The notes: generated by a model from the sequence alone, not told the origin. Shown: positions 15,868 through 24,647, counted from the stretch's first letter. The stretch: DNA of 64,000 bases from JANXYW01 sp031400455 (GCA_031400455.1 JANNPX010000006.1:56205-120204), one strand, 5' to 3'. A program made the numbers and translations.

Positions 15868-17610
15868 ATGGACTACCCGATCATCGCGAAGCCGCCGGTC
15901 GACCAGTTCAAGGTGCGGCCGAACCTCGACGACTACGACAAGATCCGCTCCGGCTTCCACTACCCGGACGTGATTAACGAACTCGACGGCCTGCCCGGCG
16001 GCGCGCTGAACATCGCGTACGAGTGCCTCGATCGGCACGTTGTCCATGGACGCGGCGACAAGCTGTGCTGGCTGTGGGAGGGCAAGGACGGCTCCGAGGA
16101 GCGCTACACCTACGCCGACGCGGCCCGCATGTCGAACCAGTTCGCGAACGTCCTCGGCAAGCTGGGCATCGCGAAGGGCGACCGCGTCTTCTGCTTCATG
16201 GACCGTGTGCCGGAGCTGTACGCCGCAGTCTTCGGCACGCTGAAGGCCGGCTGTGTCACCGGCCCGCTGTTCTCCGCGTTCGGGCCGGATGCCGCGGGCG
16301 ATCGCCTCGCCGACGCCGGCGCGAAGGTACTCGTAACGTCGCCCGACCAGCGCGCGAAGGTCGCGGCAATGAAGCCGAACCTGCCCGACCTCAAGCACAT
16401 CATCATCGTCGAGCACGGCAAGGAGCCCGCGCTGGAGCCGGGGGAGTTGTCGTGGAATGAACTGATCAAGGATTCGGCGGACACGTACGACATCGTCCGT
16501 ACCTTGCCCGAAGACCCCGCCGTCATGCACTACACCTCCGGCACGACCGGCAAGTCGAAAGGCGCCGTACACGTCCACCAGGCGGTGCTCGGGCACTACG
16601 CCACCGGCAAATACGTGCTCGACCTGCACCCCGACGACATCTACTGGTGTACGGCCGATCCCGGCTGGGTGACCGGCACCTCGTACGGCATGTTCGCGCC
16701 GCACACCAACGGTGTGACCTCGGTGATCTACGAGGGCGGCTTCTCGGCGAACAAGTGGTACGACGTCATCCAGCGACACAAGGTGACCGTCTGGTACACG
16801 GCCCCCACCGCCATACGCTTGCTAATGAAGGCTGGCGACGAAGTTCCGAAGAAGTACGACCTCTCGAGCCTGCGCTACACGATGTCGGTGGGCGAGCCAC
16901 TGAATCCCGAAGCCGTTGTGTGGTCGGACCGCGCGCTCGGACTCCCATTCCATGACAACTGGTGGCAGACGGAGACCGGCTCAATCATGATCGCCAACTA
17001 CCCGATCCTGCCGATTCGCCCCGGCAGCATGGGCAAGCCTATGCCGGGAATCGAGCCGGGCATCATTGACGAGGAGGGCAACCTCAAGCCGCCGGGCGAA
17101 GAGGGCGACCTCGCACTGCGACCGGGCTGGCCGTCGATGTTCCGCACGTACTGGAACAACAAGTCGATGTACGACTCCAAGTTCAAGAACGGCTGGTACG
17201 TCACCGGCGACCGCGGCCGGATGGACGCGGACGGCTACTTCTGGTTCATCGGGCGCTCGGACGACGTGATCAACACCGCCGGCCACCTCGTCGGCCCGTT
17301 CGAGGTGGAGAGCGCACTGATCGAGCATCCGGCCGTCGCCGAGGCGGGCGTCATCGGCAAGCCCGATCCAGTCGCGATGGAGATCGTCAAAGCCTTCGTG
17401 ACGTTGAAAGACGGTTACGAGCCCTCCGACAAGCTCCGCGGCGAACTGCTGCAGTTCAGCCGCAAGAAGCTCGGCCCCGGCGTCGCCCCGCGCGAGATCG
17501 ACTTCATCGATGTCCTGCCCAAGACGCGCTCCGGCAAGATCATGCGCCGCCTGTTGAAGTCGCGCGAGCTGGGGCTGCCCGACGGCGACACCAGCACACT
17601 CGAAGAATGA
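15868..17610 (+). CDS. acsA: Acetyl-CoA synthetase (acetate-CoA ligase)
   Basis: A 580-residue AMP-forming acyl-CoA synthetase of the Bacillus AcsA type, somewhat shorter than E. coli Acs. Motifs in order: HYTSGTTGKSKGAVHVH (P-loop A3), YWCTADPGWVTGTSYG, HDNWWQTETGS (A5, with the Trp that limits the pocket to acetate or propionate), GWYVTGDRGRMDADGYFWFIGRSDDVINTAG (A7-A8), and the C-terminal TRSGKIMRRLLK with the A10 Lys that is often regulated by acetylation. It makes acetyl-CoA and AMP from acetate, ATP and CoA in the cytoplasm. A GAGG element precedes the ATG. Confidence 0.93.
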   Translation: MDYPIIAKPPVDQFKVRPNLDDYDKIRSGFHYPDVINELDGLPGGALNIAYECLDRHVVHGRGDKLCWLWEGKDGSEERYTYADAARMSNQFANVLGKLGIAKGDRVFCFMDRVPELYAAVFGTLKAGCVTGPLFSAFGPDAAGDRLADAGAKVLVTSPDQRAKVAAMKPNLPDLKHIIIVEHGKEPALEPGELSWNELIKDSADTYDIVRTLPEDPAVMHYTSGTTGKSKGAVHVHQAVLGHYATGKYVLDLHPDDIYWCTADPGWVTGTSYGMFAPHTNGVTSVIYEGGFSANKWYDVIQRHKVTVWYTAPTAIRLLMKAGDEVPKKYDLSSLRYTMSVGEPLNPEAVVWSDRALGLPFHDNWWQTETGSIMIANYPILPIRPGSMGKPMPGIEPGIIDEEGNLKPPGEEGDLALRPGWPSMFRTYWNNKSMYDSKFKNGWYVTGDRGRMDADGYFWFIGRSDDVINTAGHLVGPFEVESALIEHPAVAEAGVIGKPDPVAMEIVKAFVTLKDGYEPSDKLRGELLQFSRKKLGPGVAPREIDFIDVLPKTRSGKIMRRLLKSRELGLPDGDTSTLEE

Positions 17611-17643
17611 TCCAGCGAGACGCTCGCGGAGCGTGAAACGAAT

Positions 17644-18264
17644 ATGACCTCGATGCGGCACGATCCCGAAGAGCACGCCAACACAGGACGGCTCGAAGCC
17701 TTCAGCGACGGCGTGTTCGCCATCGCCATCACGCTGCTTGTCCTTGAGATCGGCGCCCCGCAGATCGGCGCCGGCGAGAGCCTGCCTGACGCGCTGCGCC
17801 ATCTCTGGCCGTCGTACTTCGGATATGCCGTCAGCTTCCTGACCATCGGCGTGATGTGGATCAACCACCATGCGATGTTCAAGGACATCGATCGCCAAGA
17901 CCACCACCTCCTTGTGCTCAACCTCCTGCTGCTTCTCAGCATTTCGTTTCTTCCGTTTCCGACCGCAGTGCTGGCGCAGTACATGCGGAGCGACGAGCAG
18001 CGCCTCGCGGCGACGCTCACGTACGGGGTCACGCTGCTCGTCATCGGCGCCTGCTTCCAGATGCTGTGGATCTATGCATCGAGGAACCGCCGCCTGATTG
18101 ACGAGCACGTCAGTGACGCGCGCGTTCGTAGCCGCACGATCAGGTTCCTGCCCGGCTTCGCCGTCTACATCGCCGCGTTGCCGCTCGCGTTTGTCAGCCC
18201 ATGGATCAGCCTTGCGCTATACGGCCTTCTTGCGCTGTTCTTCCTTGTGCCGATGTCAGAATGA
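17644..18264 (+). CDS. TMEM175/DUF1211-family potassium channel subunit
   Basis: A 206-residue membrane protein with about six helices. The first helix carries the family hallmark RLEAFSDGVFAIAITLLVLEI, where the FSDG motif and the Ile/Leu lining form the ion constriction in bacterial TMEM175 channels. Helix 3 has LTIGVMWINHHAMF. Bacterial members form tetrameric K+-conducting leak channels. The gene begins 33 bases after acsA on the same strand, so the two may be co-transcribed. Downstream comes the T-box leader of thrS. Confidence 0.88.
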   Translation: MTSMRHDPEEHANTGRLEAFSDGVFAIAITLLVLEIGAPQIGAGESLPDALRHLWPSYFGYAVSFLTIGVMWINHHAMFKDIDRQDHHLLVLNLLLLLSISFLPFPTAVLAQYMRSDEQRLAATLTYGVTLLVIGACFQMLWIYASRNRRLIDEHVSDARVRSRTIRFLPGFAVYIAALPLAFVSPWISLALYGLLALFFLVPMSE

Positions 18265-18430
18265 GGACTGTCCCACTTGTGATGCGCGCGGCGCCGATGC
18301 TACGCTGCGGCAACGGTTACGACCGGGACGAGTAACGGCGAACAACGGCAAGCAGAAAGGGCGCGGATGTTGCGAGCGCCCGCCGGAACGCCGCGAACAC
18401 CACCCGCGAGCCGCGCTTCGAAACGCGTTT

Positions 18431-18456
18431 CTGTAGCGCGGGCTTTTCAGCCCGCG
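18431..18456. repeat. Palindromic repeat, family C, inside the thrS leader
   Basis: CTGTAGCGCGGGCTT followed by TTCAGCCCGCG forms a hairpin (CGCGGGCT facing AGCCCGCG). The reverse complement of the copy at 2038-2062 is nearly the same sequence, so this is a dispersed element and not merely a T-box helix. Confidence 0.75.
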
Positions 18457-18550
18457 GCGCGCAGCGTGAAGTAGATAGCGACGCTGGCCCCGTTAGAGGC
18501 CGAATCGAGGGTCCGCTGATGGCGGACTGAACTCGGGGTGGAACCACGGA

Positions 18551-18590
18551 GCGCGTCTCCCGTCCCTGTGCGGATGGTGACGCGCTTTTT
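18551..18590 (+). terminator. Intrinsic terminator of the T-box leader
   Basis: GCGCGTC (18551-18557) pairs with GACGCGC (18579-18585) and is followed by TTTTT. The 5' part is adjacent to the TGGAACC antiterminator element, so formation of one structure would exclude the other. Confidence 0.85.
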
Positions 18591-18611
18591 CGTGCCCGAG
18601 GGAGGACGCCG

Positions 18612-20411
18612 ATGACGCTCGATCAGATGCCACAAGAAGACCGCCTCTACCGCATGCGGCACTCGGCCGCGCACATCATGGCCGAAGCGGTGCTGGAGAT
18701 GTTCCCCGAAGCGAAGTTCGCGATCGGACCGCCGATCGACAACGGCTTCTACTACGACTTCGAGCTGTCGCGGCCGCTGACCCCGGACGACCTGCCCGAG
18801 ATCGAAGGCAGGATGCACAAGCGCATCGCCTCCGACATCGGCTTCGAGCACAGCACAATGACCAAGGACGAGGCGCTGAAGCACTTCGCCGGGCAACCGT
18901 TCAAGGTCGAGCTGATCGAAGGCATCGCCGACGATACCGTGTCGCTCTACAAGCAGGGCGCGTTCCTCGACCTGTGTGAGGGTCCGCACGTCGACCGCAC
19001 CACGCAGGTGCCGCCGTTCAAGCTCACCAGCGTCGCCGGCGCCTACTGGCGCGGCGACGAGAAGCGCCCGATGCTCCAGCGCATCTATGGCGCCATGTTC
19101 GAGACGCAGGCGGAACTCGACGACTACCTCGAGCGCGTCGAGGAGGCAGCGCGGCGCGACCACCGCAGGGTTGGGCGCGAACTCGAGCTGTACATGACGA
19201 GCGACCTCGTTGGCTCCGGGCTGCCACTCTTGCTTCCGAAGGGCGCGACGATCCGCCGCCTGCTGGAAGAGTACATGCTCAAGCAGGAGCGCGACGCCGG
19301 CTACCAGCACGTCTACACACCGGATCTTGGCAAGGTAGAACTCTACAAGACCAGCGGTCACTGGGAGCACTACCAGGACAGCATGTATCCGCCGATGGCG
19401 CTTGAGAATGAAGAGTTGGTGCTGACTCCGATGAACTGTCCGCACCACGTGCTGATCTACCAGAACAAACAGCACAGCTACCGCGAACTGCCGATTCGCA
19501 TTGGCGAGTTCGGCACGATGTACCGATATGAAAAGTCCGGCGTAGTGGGTGGCCTCAGCCGCGTGCGCGCAATCAATCTCAACGACGCGCACATCTTCTG
19601 CACGCCAGACCAGATCAAGTCAGAATTCGCGGGCGTCATGCGGCTCGTCGAACGCGCCTACGCGACGCTCGGGATCACCGACTACTCCTACCGTCTCTCA
19701 CTTGGCGACAGGTCCAACACCGAGAAGTACGTGAAGAACGACGAGATGTGGGAGTTGGGCGAGCGCGTGCTGCGCGAGGCGATGCAGGAGCTGAACCTCC
19801 CGTTCTACGAAGCGCCGAACGAAGCGGCGTTCTACGGTCCCAAGCTGGACATTCAGATCCGCGATGTCCTCGGGCGCGAAGAGACGATGTCGACGATCCA
19901 GGTGGACTTCCACCTGCCGAACCAGTTCGACCTCTCATACATCGGCGAGGACAGCGAGCGACACCGCCCCGTCATGCTCCACCGCGGCGTCATTGGCGCC
20001 ACCGAGCGCATGATGGCGTACCTGATCGAACTGTACGCCGGCGCCTTCCCGACGTGGCTCGCTCCGGTGCAGGCGATGGTCATCCCGATCGCGGATCGCC
20101 ACGCGGACTATGCGCACGATGTGTTGAGCCAGCTCCGCGCCGCCGGCTTTCGCGCCGAAGTCGATGCGCGCAGCGAGCGCATGAACAACAAGATCCGCGC
20201 CGCGCAGTTGCAGAAGATCCCGTACATGCTCGTCGTCGGCGACCGCGAAGCGGAAGCACAAGCCGTCGCCGTACGCACCCGCGCAGGCGAGGACCTGAAG
20301 TCGATGCCCGTCTTCCAGTTCATTGATCGCCTGAACGACGAGATCGCTACCGCGATGGAGCCGGAGGAAGCGGGACCGGATCTTAGCCGCCGCGCCGAGC
20401 GCACCGAATAG
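18612..20411 (+). CDS. thrS: Threonyl-tRNA synthetase lacking the N-terminal TGS domain
   Basis: A 599-residue class II synthetase. The N2 editing domain begins almost at once (RMRHSAAHIMAEAVLEMFP with the HxxxH site, then FLDLCEGPHV). The catalytic core has the motif 1 region, TPMNCPHHVLIY (zinc Cys), DAHIF (zinc His), motif 3 in VMLHRGVIGATERMMAYLIE (zinc His), and the anticodon-binding domain from LAPVQAMVIPI. E. coli ThrS is about 640 residues and starts with a TGS domain, which is absent here. GGGAGGA precedes the ATG. Expression is controlled by the upstream T-box. It charges tRNA-Thr and hydrolyses Ser-tRNA-Thr. Confidence 0.97.
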   Translation: MTLDQMPQEDRLYRMRHSAAHIMAEAVLEMFPEAKFAIGPPIDNGFYYDFELSRPLTPDDLPEIEGRMHKRIASDIGFEHSTMTKDEALKHFAGQPFKVELIEGIADDTVSLYKQGAFLDLCEGPHVDRTTQVPPFKLTSVAGAYWRGDEKRPMLQRIYGAMFETQAELDDYLERVEEAARRDHRRVGRELELYMTSDLVGSGLPLLLPKGATIRRLLEEYMLKQERDAGYQHVYTPDLGKVELYKTSGHWEHYQDSMYPPMALENEELVLTPMNCPHHVLIYQNKQHSYRELPIRIGEFGTMYRYEKSGVVGGLSRVRAINLNDAHIFCTPDQIKSEFAGVMRLVERAYATLGITDYSYRLSLGDRSNTEKYVKNDEMWELGERVLREAMQELNLPFYEAPNEAAFYGPKLDIQIRDVLGREETMSTIQVDFHLPNQFDLSYIGEDSERHRPVMLHRGVIGATERMMAYLIELYAGAFPTWLAPVQAMVIPIADRHADYAHDVLSQLRAAGFRAEVDARSERMNNKIRAAQLQKIPYMLVVGDREAEAQAVAVRTRAGEDLKSMPVFQFIDRLNDEIATAMEPEEAGPDLSRRAERTE

Positions 20412-20471
20412 CGTCGCGGGACCTTGCAGCGCCGCAAGCCATAGCGACACCGTCCCGCTACGCTATCGGTA

Positions 20472-21086
20472 ATGGAGACCGGGCTCTGGCTGCTGGCGGC
20501 ATTTGCGCTGGTGTTCGCGATCAACCTCGTGCCGGCATTCATGCCGTCGTCGTGGATGGTGCTCGCATTCTTCTACATCAAGTTCGATCTGCCGCTCCTG
20601 ATTCTCACCGTTGGCGGCGCCATCGTGTCCGGCTTCGGGCGAATGGCGCTTGCGAAGGGGAGCACCGTCTTTCGGCGCCGGTTCATGCGCGCCAAGGCGG
20701 CTGACCTCACGCGACTCGGCGCGTTCCTCGATGAGCACCGCAACTATGTCGCGCCCGCGACCTTCCTCTATGTGCTGACGCCGTTCCCTACGAACAACCT
20801 CTTCATCGCCGCGGGCATGGTCGGCGTGAACCTCGCCTGGGTGCTCGCCGGCTTCTGGGCGGGGCGCATCCTGGCAGACACCTTCTGGGTCTGGACGACA
20901 GACCGCGTCTTCAACAGCATTGGCGACGTGTTTGGGACGACGGTGGGCGGACGCCTGGCGATTGGCTTGCAGCTCGGCAGCCTTGCAAGCCTCGTGTTGC
21001 TGTACCAACTGCCATGGGGGCGTTGGCTTCGCCGTATCGTTGAGCGCAACCAAGACGCCGCCGCTCGAGTGGGAGGCGCACGTTGA
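20472..21086 (+). CDS. Small polytopic membrane protein, VTT/DedA-like
   Basis: A 204-residue protein with about five hydrophobic segments (for example WLLAAFALVFAINLVPAFM, LLILTVGGAIVSGFGRM, FIAAGMVGVNLAWVLAGFW). The Pro-containing LTPFPTNNLFIAAGM loop and the reentrant-looking GGAIVSGFGRMAL resemble VTT/SNARE-associated (DedA-like) proteins, but the match is by pattern only. Function is unknown; DedA relatives are lipid or membrane-homeostasis proteins. Its stop codon overlaps the TTG start of the AarF-like kinase, which implies translational coupling and perhaps a shared role at the membrane. Confidence 0.7.
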   Translation: METGLWLLAAFALVFAINLVPAFMPSSWMVLAFFYIKFDLPLLILTVGGAIVSGFGRMALAKGSTVFRRRFMRAKAADLTRLGAFLDEHRNYVAPATFLYVLTPFPTNNLFIAAGMVGVNLAWVLAGFWAGRILADTFWVWTTDRVFNSIGDVFGTTVGGRLAIGLQLGSLASLVLLYQLPWGRWLRRIVERNQDAAARVGGAR

Positions 21087-22432
21087 GTCGCGCGATCGGC
21101 GGTGGACGTATCTCACGATCGTTACGACCTGCACGGCTCGCGGGACGCGCCGCTGCGCGCTGGGTCGCAACCTATGCCTCGTGGGGCGACCGGCGGAAGC
21201 GCAAGCGCGAGCAGTTCGTTATGCGTACCGCCGAAGACGTGACGCGCACTATGGGCGACATGAAGGGCGCGGTGATGAAGTTCGGGCAAATCATGTCGCT
21301 GATGAGCGGCGTGGTTCCCGACGAGATGAGCGCCCAGCTCGCGACGCTGCAGTCGAACGCGCCGCCGATGTCGTATCACCTGGTCGAGGAGGTGTTCCAG
21401 GGCGAATTCAGCCGCCCGCCGTCGAAGGTATTCCGCAAGTTTGAACACGAGCCCTTCGCCGCAGCGTCGATCGGCCAGGTACATAGCGCGACCTTGCACG
21501 ATGGCACCCGTGTCGCCGTGAAGGTGCAGTATCCCGGCGTGCGCGAAGCCATCGGCCACGACCTCGCGAACGCTGGCATGCTGATCAGCATGGCCGGCGT
21601 CGTATCACGTGGTCTCGATGCCGGCCCCATCATCAGTGACCTCAAAGACGGCATCCTCAGCGAGCTGGACTACCTGCACGAGGCGGCGTCGCAGCAGCGC
21701 TTCTACGACGAGTTCGACGGCCACGCATTCATCCGCGTGCCCCGTGTCTATCACGACCTAACCACGGGCTGCGTGCTGGTGCAGGAGTACATCGACGGCA
21801 AGCCGTTCGCGGCGACGGCCGAAATGGATGAAGCGCAGCGTCAGCGCGTGGCTGAGATCGTCTTCCGATACGCATTCGGCTCGATCTACCGGCACCACCT
21901 CTTCAACGGCGACCCGCACCCCGGCAACTACCTTCTGCTCGACGATGGAAGCGTCGCATTCGTTGACTACGGCTGCGTGGCGGAGTTCAGCGCCGAGACG
22001 ATCGCCGGCTTCGTACGCATCTTGCGCGCCGTGATGGACGATCAGCATGAGGAGTGGCGGGCCGCCGTCGAAGCGGCCGGTATCCTCCAGGCCGGCGCGC
22101 CCTTCACGACGGAGGAGCTGTGGGACCACATGCGCTGGTACTGGGCGCCGGTCCTGGAGGACGAGGTGACCTTCACGCCGGATCTCGCGGCCGAGTTGGT
22201 GCGCCGCAACACGCAAACGACCGGCATCGGTGGTCGCATCAACAAACACTGCAACGTCCCCGAGGGAACAGTCTTTCTCACCCGCATCAACTTCGGACTG
22301 GCCGGACTACTCGGCAACCTCCACGCCCGCGGACCGTGGCGCGGCATCATCCGCGAGTACATCGACGGCGCGCCACCCTGCACCGAACTGGGGCGTCAGT
22401 CCGCCGCGACGACGCGCGGGCCGGCTGTATGA
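21083..22432 (+). CDS. ABC1/AarF/UbiB-family atypical kinase
   Basis: A 449-residue member of the AarF/UbiB/ADCK family. The family KxGQ motif appears as MKFGQIMSLMSG, the Ala-rich loop as FAAASIGQVHSATL, the ATP-site Lys in VAVKVQYPG, and the catalytic region as FNGDPHPGNYLLLDDGSVAFVDYGCV (DYG in place of the more usual DFG). Family members support isoprenoid-quinone synthesis or lipid homeostasis, more through ATPase than through protein kinase activity. It begins with TTG overlapping the previous stop, with GGGAGG upstream. The last bases overlap the DUF1697 gene. The target in this organism is unknown. Confidence 0.9.
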   Translation: MSRAIGGGRISRSLRPARLAGRAAARWVATYASWGDRRKRKREQFVMRTAEDVTRTMGDMKGAVMKFGQIMSLMSGVVPDEMSAQLATLQSNAPPMSYHLVEEVFQGEFSRPPSKVFRKFEHEPFAAASIGQVHSATLHDGTRVAVKVQYPGVREAIGHDLANAGMLISMAGVVSRGLDAGPIISDLKDGILSELDYLHEAASQQRFYDEFDGHAFIRVPRVYHDLTTGCVLVQEYIDGKPFAATAEMDEAQRQRVAEIVFRYAFGSIYRHHLFNGDPHPGNYLLLDDGSVAFVDYGCVAEFSAETIAGFVRILRAVMDDQHEEWRAAVEAAGILQAGAPFTTEELWDHMRWYWAPVLEDEVTFTPDLAAELVRRNTQTTGIGGRINKHCNVPEGTVFLTRINFGLAGLLGNLHARGPWRGIIREYIDGAPPCTELGRQSAATTRGPAV

Positions 22433-22971
22433 CAACGCAGATCGCGCTGCTTCGCGCCATCAATGTTGGCGGACGCAACATGGTGAGCATGTCGGACCTC
22501 CGATCGTTTGTGGAGGCGCTGGGGTTCAACGATGTGCGCTCGCTCCTGCAGACCGGAAACCTCGTCTTCAGCGGAAGCACGAAGACCGGCACGGCGCTCG
22601 AGCAGCTGTTGGAGTCGGAGGCAGAACGGCGCCTCCGCCTCGATACGACGTTCATCGTGCGTACGGCCCACGAGTGGAGCGCGACGATCGCGAGCAACCC
22701 CTTCCCAAAGGAAACCGCGAGCGATCCAGGGCACCTCGTCGTGCTGTTCCTGAAGGACGCACCGAGGCCGGATGCTATTGAAGCCCTGCGCACAGCGATC
22801 GAAGGTCCTGAGATCATCCGCGTCGTCGAAAAGCAACTCTACGCCGTGTACTCGGAAGGCATCGGCCGCTCCAAGCTCACCAACAAGCTGATCGAGGACA
22901 GACTCGGCACCCGCAGCACCGGCCGTAACTGGAACACAGTTCTGAAGATCGCCGAAATGGCGAAGGTATAG
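22429..22971 (+). CDS. DUF1697 family protein
   Basis: A 180-residue protein recognised by its start TTQIALLRAINVGGRNMVSMSDL and by VRSLLQTGNLVFS, both characteristic of DUF1697 (COG3797), and by the C-terminal GRSKLTNKLIEDRLGTRSTGRNWNTVLKI. The family is a cytoplasmic two-domain alpha/beta fold of unknown function. It starts in an ATGA overlap with the kinase gene and so belongs to the same transcript as the VTT-like protein and the kinase. No catalytic residue can be named. Confidence 0.92.
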   Translation: MTTQIALLRAINVGGRNMVSMSDLRSFVEALGFNDVRSLLQTGNLVFSGSTKTGTALEQLLESEAERRLRLDTTFIVRTAHEWSATIASNPFPKETASDPGHLVVLFLKDAPRPDAIEALRTAIEGPEIIRVVEKQLYAVYSEGIGRSKLTNKLIEDRLGTRSTGRNWNTVLKIAEMAKV

Positions 22972-22988
22972 CGCGCCCGAACGAGCGA

Positions 22989-23630
22989 CTATCCGAGCTT
23001 GGACCCGAACTCTTCAAGTCGTTGCTCAAGCCGCCGCTGCTGGACGGATAGCGTCAGATCGCCGCGCGTCTTTTCGAGGATCCCGCGGACACTGTCGGTC
23101 GTGCGTCGGAGTCCGCCTGTCATTGCGTCCGGGTAGTCCACCGTCACCAGCACGGAATACATCTCGTCCATGTCACGCAGCCACGTCTCGCACTGCTCGA
23201 CATCGCCTGAGCGCAGCGTATCGAGCAGGTGGCGGCGCAGCTCGCCCACTGCCTCGCCCATGCCGTTGAGGTACGCGGGCAGCTCGACGTCCAGCGACTC
23301 CGGTGTGGGCAGCTCGCGACCGGAGATCAGCGCAAGTGTGATCGACGCCTCGGCAAATTCTTTTTGGGAATCGTGCACGAACCCCGCGTGATAGATATCG
23401 GGATGGCCCGCAAGACTCGCCTTCGCCGTCGCCACCTGCGTACCGGCCTTGCCGACGAGGTCCTGCGCCGTCACGAAGTCGTTGCGATGGACGGCGCGGA
23501 TCGCGTTCGCCGAGAAGCGGATCGCCTCGCGGCAGAGCGGCAGCGCCTTTTCCCGCGCCACGTTCTTCGCGGCGAAGTCGTCGCGTACGCGCTCCATGAT
23601 CGTGTCAAGCATCTTGGATATGTCGGTCAT
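22989..23630 (-). CDS. Bacterial translin-family protein
   Basis: A 213-residue all-helical protein of the translin family (COG2178). Key segments are CREAIRFSANAIRAVHRNDF, SQKEFAEASITLALISGRELPTPESL, LNGMGEAVGELRRHLLDTLRSGD and the C-terminal DYPDAMTGGLRRTTDSVRGILEKTRGDLT, which closely matches the translin signature around the DYP...GLRR...DxxRxxxEKTRGDLT pattern. Eukaryotic translin and TRAX form octameric ring RNA/DNA-binding particles (C3PO). Archaeal relatives also assemble into RNA-processing rings. The acidic SQKEFAEA segment resembles the TRAX region that houses catalytic carboxylates, but I cannot confirm nuclease residues. It is convergent with the DUF1697 gene. Confidence 0.88.
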   Translation of the reverse strand: MTDISKMLDTIMERVRDDFAAKNVAREKALPLCREAIRFSANAIRAVHRNDFVTAQDLVGKAGTQVATAKASLAGHPDIYHAGFVHDSQKEFAEASITLALISGRELPTPESLDVELPAYLNGMGEAVGELRRHLLDTLRSGDVEQCETWLRDMDEMYSVLVTVDYPDAMTGGLRRTTDSVRGILEKTRGDLTLSVQQRRLEQRLEEFGSKLG

Positions 23631-23667
23631 GACGTGAGTGTACAGTTCACCGCATGCGGTTCCCAGT

Positions 23668-24192
23668 TCAGTTCGAGTGCTTCTCGCGCTCGGATGCTTG
23701 CAGCGCACCGATGCTCTCGGCGCTGCGGCCATAGATCTGGGGCACATCCCAGCCGTTGATCCCGGCGTACGTGTCGATCTGGCTGCGGTGGTGGATGTCG
23801 TGCTCCAGCATCATCATCAGGATGCGCCAGCCCGAGAGTGCGCCGTCAGAGTCGATCATGCCGACCTTGCGCTGGAGCCATGCATCAGGTGTCGATTCGA
23901 GAGCGGCGTGCAGCTGTCGCGCGCTTTCCTCGATCGCCGGCAACCAAAGCTCACGGCGGCTGACGTCGGCCGGCGGCGGGCTGATCCAGCCCTCACCTCG
24001 ATACGCGCTCGCGAAGTAGAGCCGCGACCAGCCGATGTGCCCGACGAGCGTGTTGATGCTCCAGGCTTTCTCGCCGAGCCCGATCGCTGGCGCCCAGCCG
24101 TCCGCCTCCGACGGCAGTGCGCCAATGTCGCGCAGCGCGCGGCGGTTCACAGCATCGAAATACCGAAGGAACTCCGACACGCGCTCAATCAT
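23668..24192 (-). CDS. DinB/YfiT-like putative metalloenzyme
   Basis: A 174-residue four-helix-bundle protein of the DinB superfamily. The expected three metal-binding His residues are present: one in NTLVGHIGWSRL and the others in LEHDIHHRSQIDTY. Family members include thiol-dependent S-transferases (mycothiol or bacillithiol) and proteins of unknown role. It lies 37 bases upstream of the translin-like gene on the same strand, so the two are probably co-transcribed. The start ATG at 24192 gives the normal N-terminal helix VSEFLRYFDAVNRRAL. Confidence 0.88.
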   Translation of the reverse strand: MIERVSEFLRYFDAVNRRALRDIGALPSEADGWAPAIGLGEKAWSINTLVGHIGWSRLYFASAYRGEGWISPPPADVSRRELWLPAIEESARQLHAALESTPDAWLQRKVGMIDSDGALSGWRILMMMLEHDIHHRSQIDTYAGINGWDVPQIYGRSAESIGALQASEREKHSN

Positions 24193-24241
24193 CGCGATGG
24201 ATCCTCACAGAACTGCTGACTACAAACTGGCAACCATGAAC

Positions 24242-24577
24242 TCACAAGTCCTTCACCGCGTCGGGCAACTCACCGTCACGCGCCGCGTCGATCATCGTGC
24301 GCGCTTCATCCGGCAGATCCATGCCGTAGCTCTCGAACTGGTTCTCCACCCAACGTCCGATCTGGCGCGGGTCCTTGTAGTCGTCGGCGCTACGAGGCGG
24401 CGTGCCGAAGTCGCTACGCACGCGCGCCGCATCCTTCCCGACCGCAAATCGAGAGAGAGCGCGCGCGGTCTTGCCGCCGCAATGCTGGCAGGCGGGAACC
24501 ACCTCGCGTTCGACGTTCCGGACGAACGCACTCGTCAGGCGAGCGCACTTCTTGCATTTGTACTCGTATATGGGCAT
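24242..24577 (-). CDS. FmdB-type zinc-ribbon protein (copy 1)
   Basis: A 111-residue protein beginning MPIYEYKCKKCARL, the invariant start of FmdB/CxxC-CxxC putative regulatory proteins, followed by CQHCGGKTARALSRFA to complete the zinc ribbon (CKKC and CQHC). The C-terminal half is polar and helical, with YKDPRQIGRWVENQFESYG. FmdB was named from a regulator of formamidase in methylotrophs, but the biochemical role of most members is unknown. A second, related gene is at 24700-25068; the family A repeat lies between them. The start was trimmed to the conserved MPIYEY. Confidence 0.85.
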   Translation of the reverse strand: MPIYEYKCKKCARLTSAFVRNVEREVVPACQHCGGKTARALSRFAVGKDAARVRSDFGTPPRSADDYKDPRQIGRWVENQFESYGMDLPDEARTMIDAARDGELPDAVKDL

Positions 24578-24647
24578 GCAGTCAGTATATCGAGGAGCTG
24601 CGTGCCACCCGAGAGCCTCCTCCAAACAGAGCGCCCTACCAGTCGCT

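Larger units (their letters stand above)
18315..18596 (+). promoter_or_regulatory. T-box riboswitch leader of thrS
   Basis: The 5' side has GGGACGAGTAAC, like the AGTA-containing base of T-box stem I, followed by a long GC-rich hairpin region. Within it GAACACCACC could present the Thr codon ACC as specifier. The antiterminator element GGGTGGAACCACGG (TGGAACC at 18539-18545, the tRNA-end-binding bulge) is unmistakable and is followed by an intrinsic terminator at 18551-18590. Uncharged tRNA-Thr would pair with the specifier and the bulge and so permit thrS transcription. A weak promoter, TTGTGA (18277) 18 bases before TACGCT (18301), could start the RNA. A dispersed palindrome sits inside at 18431-18456. 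Confidence 0.85.
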
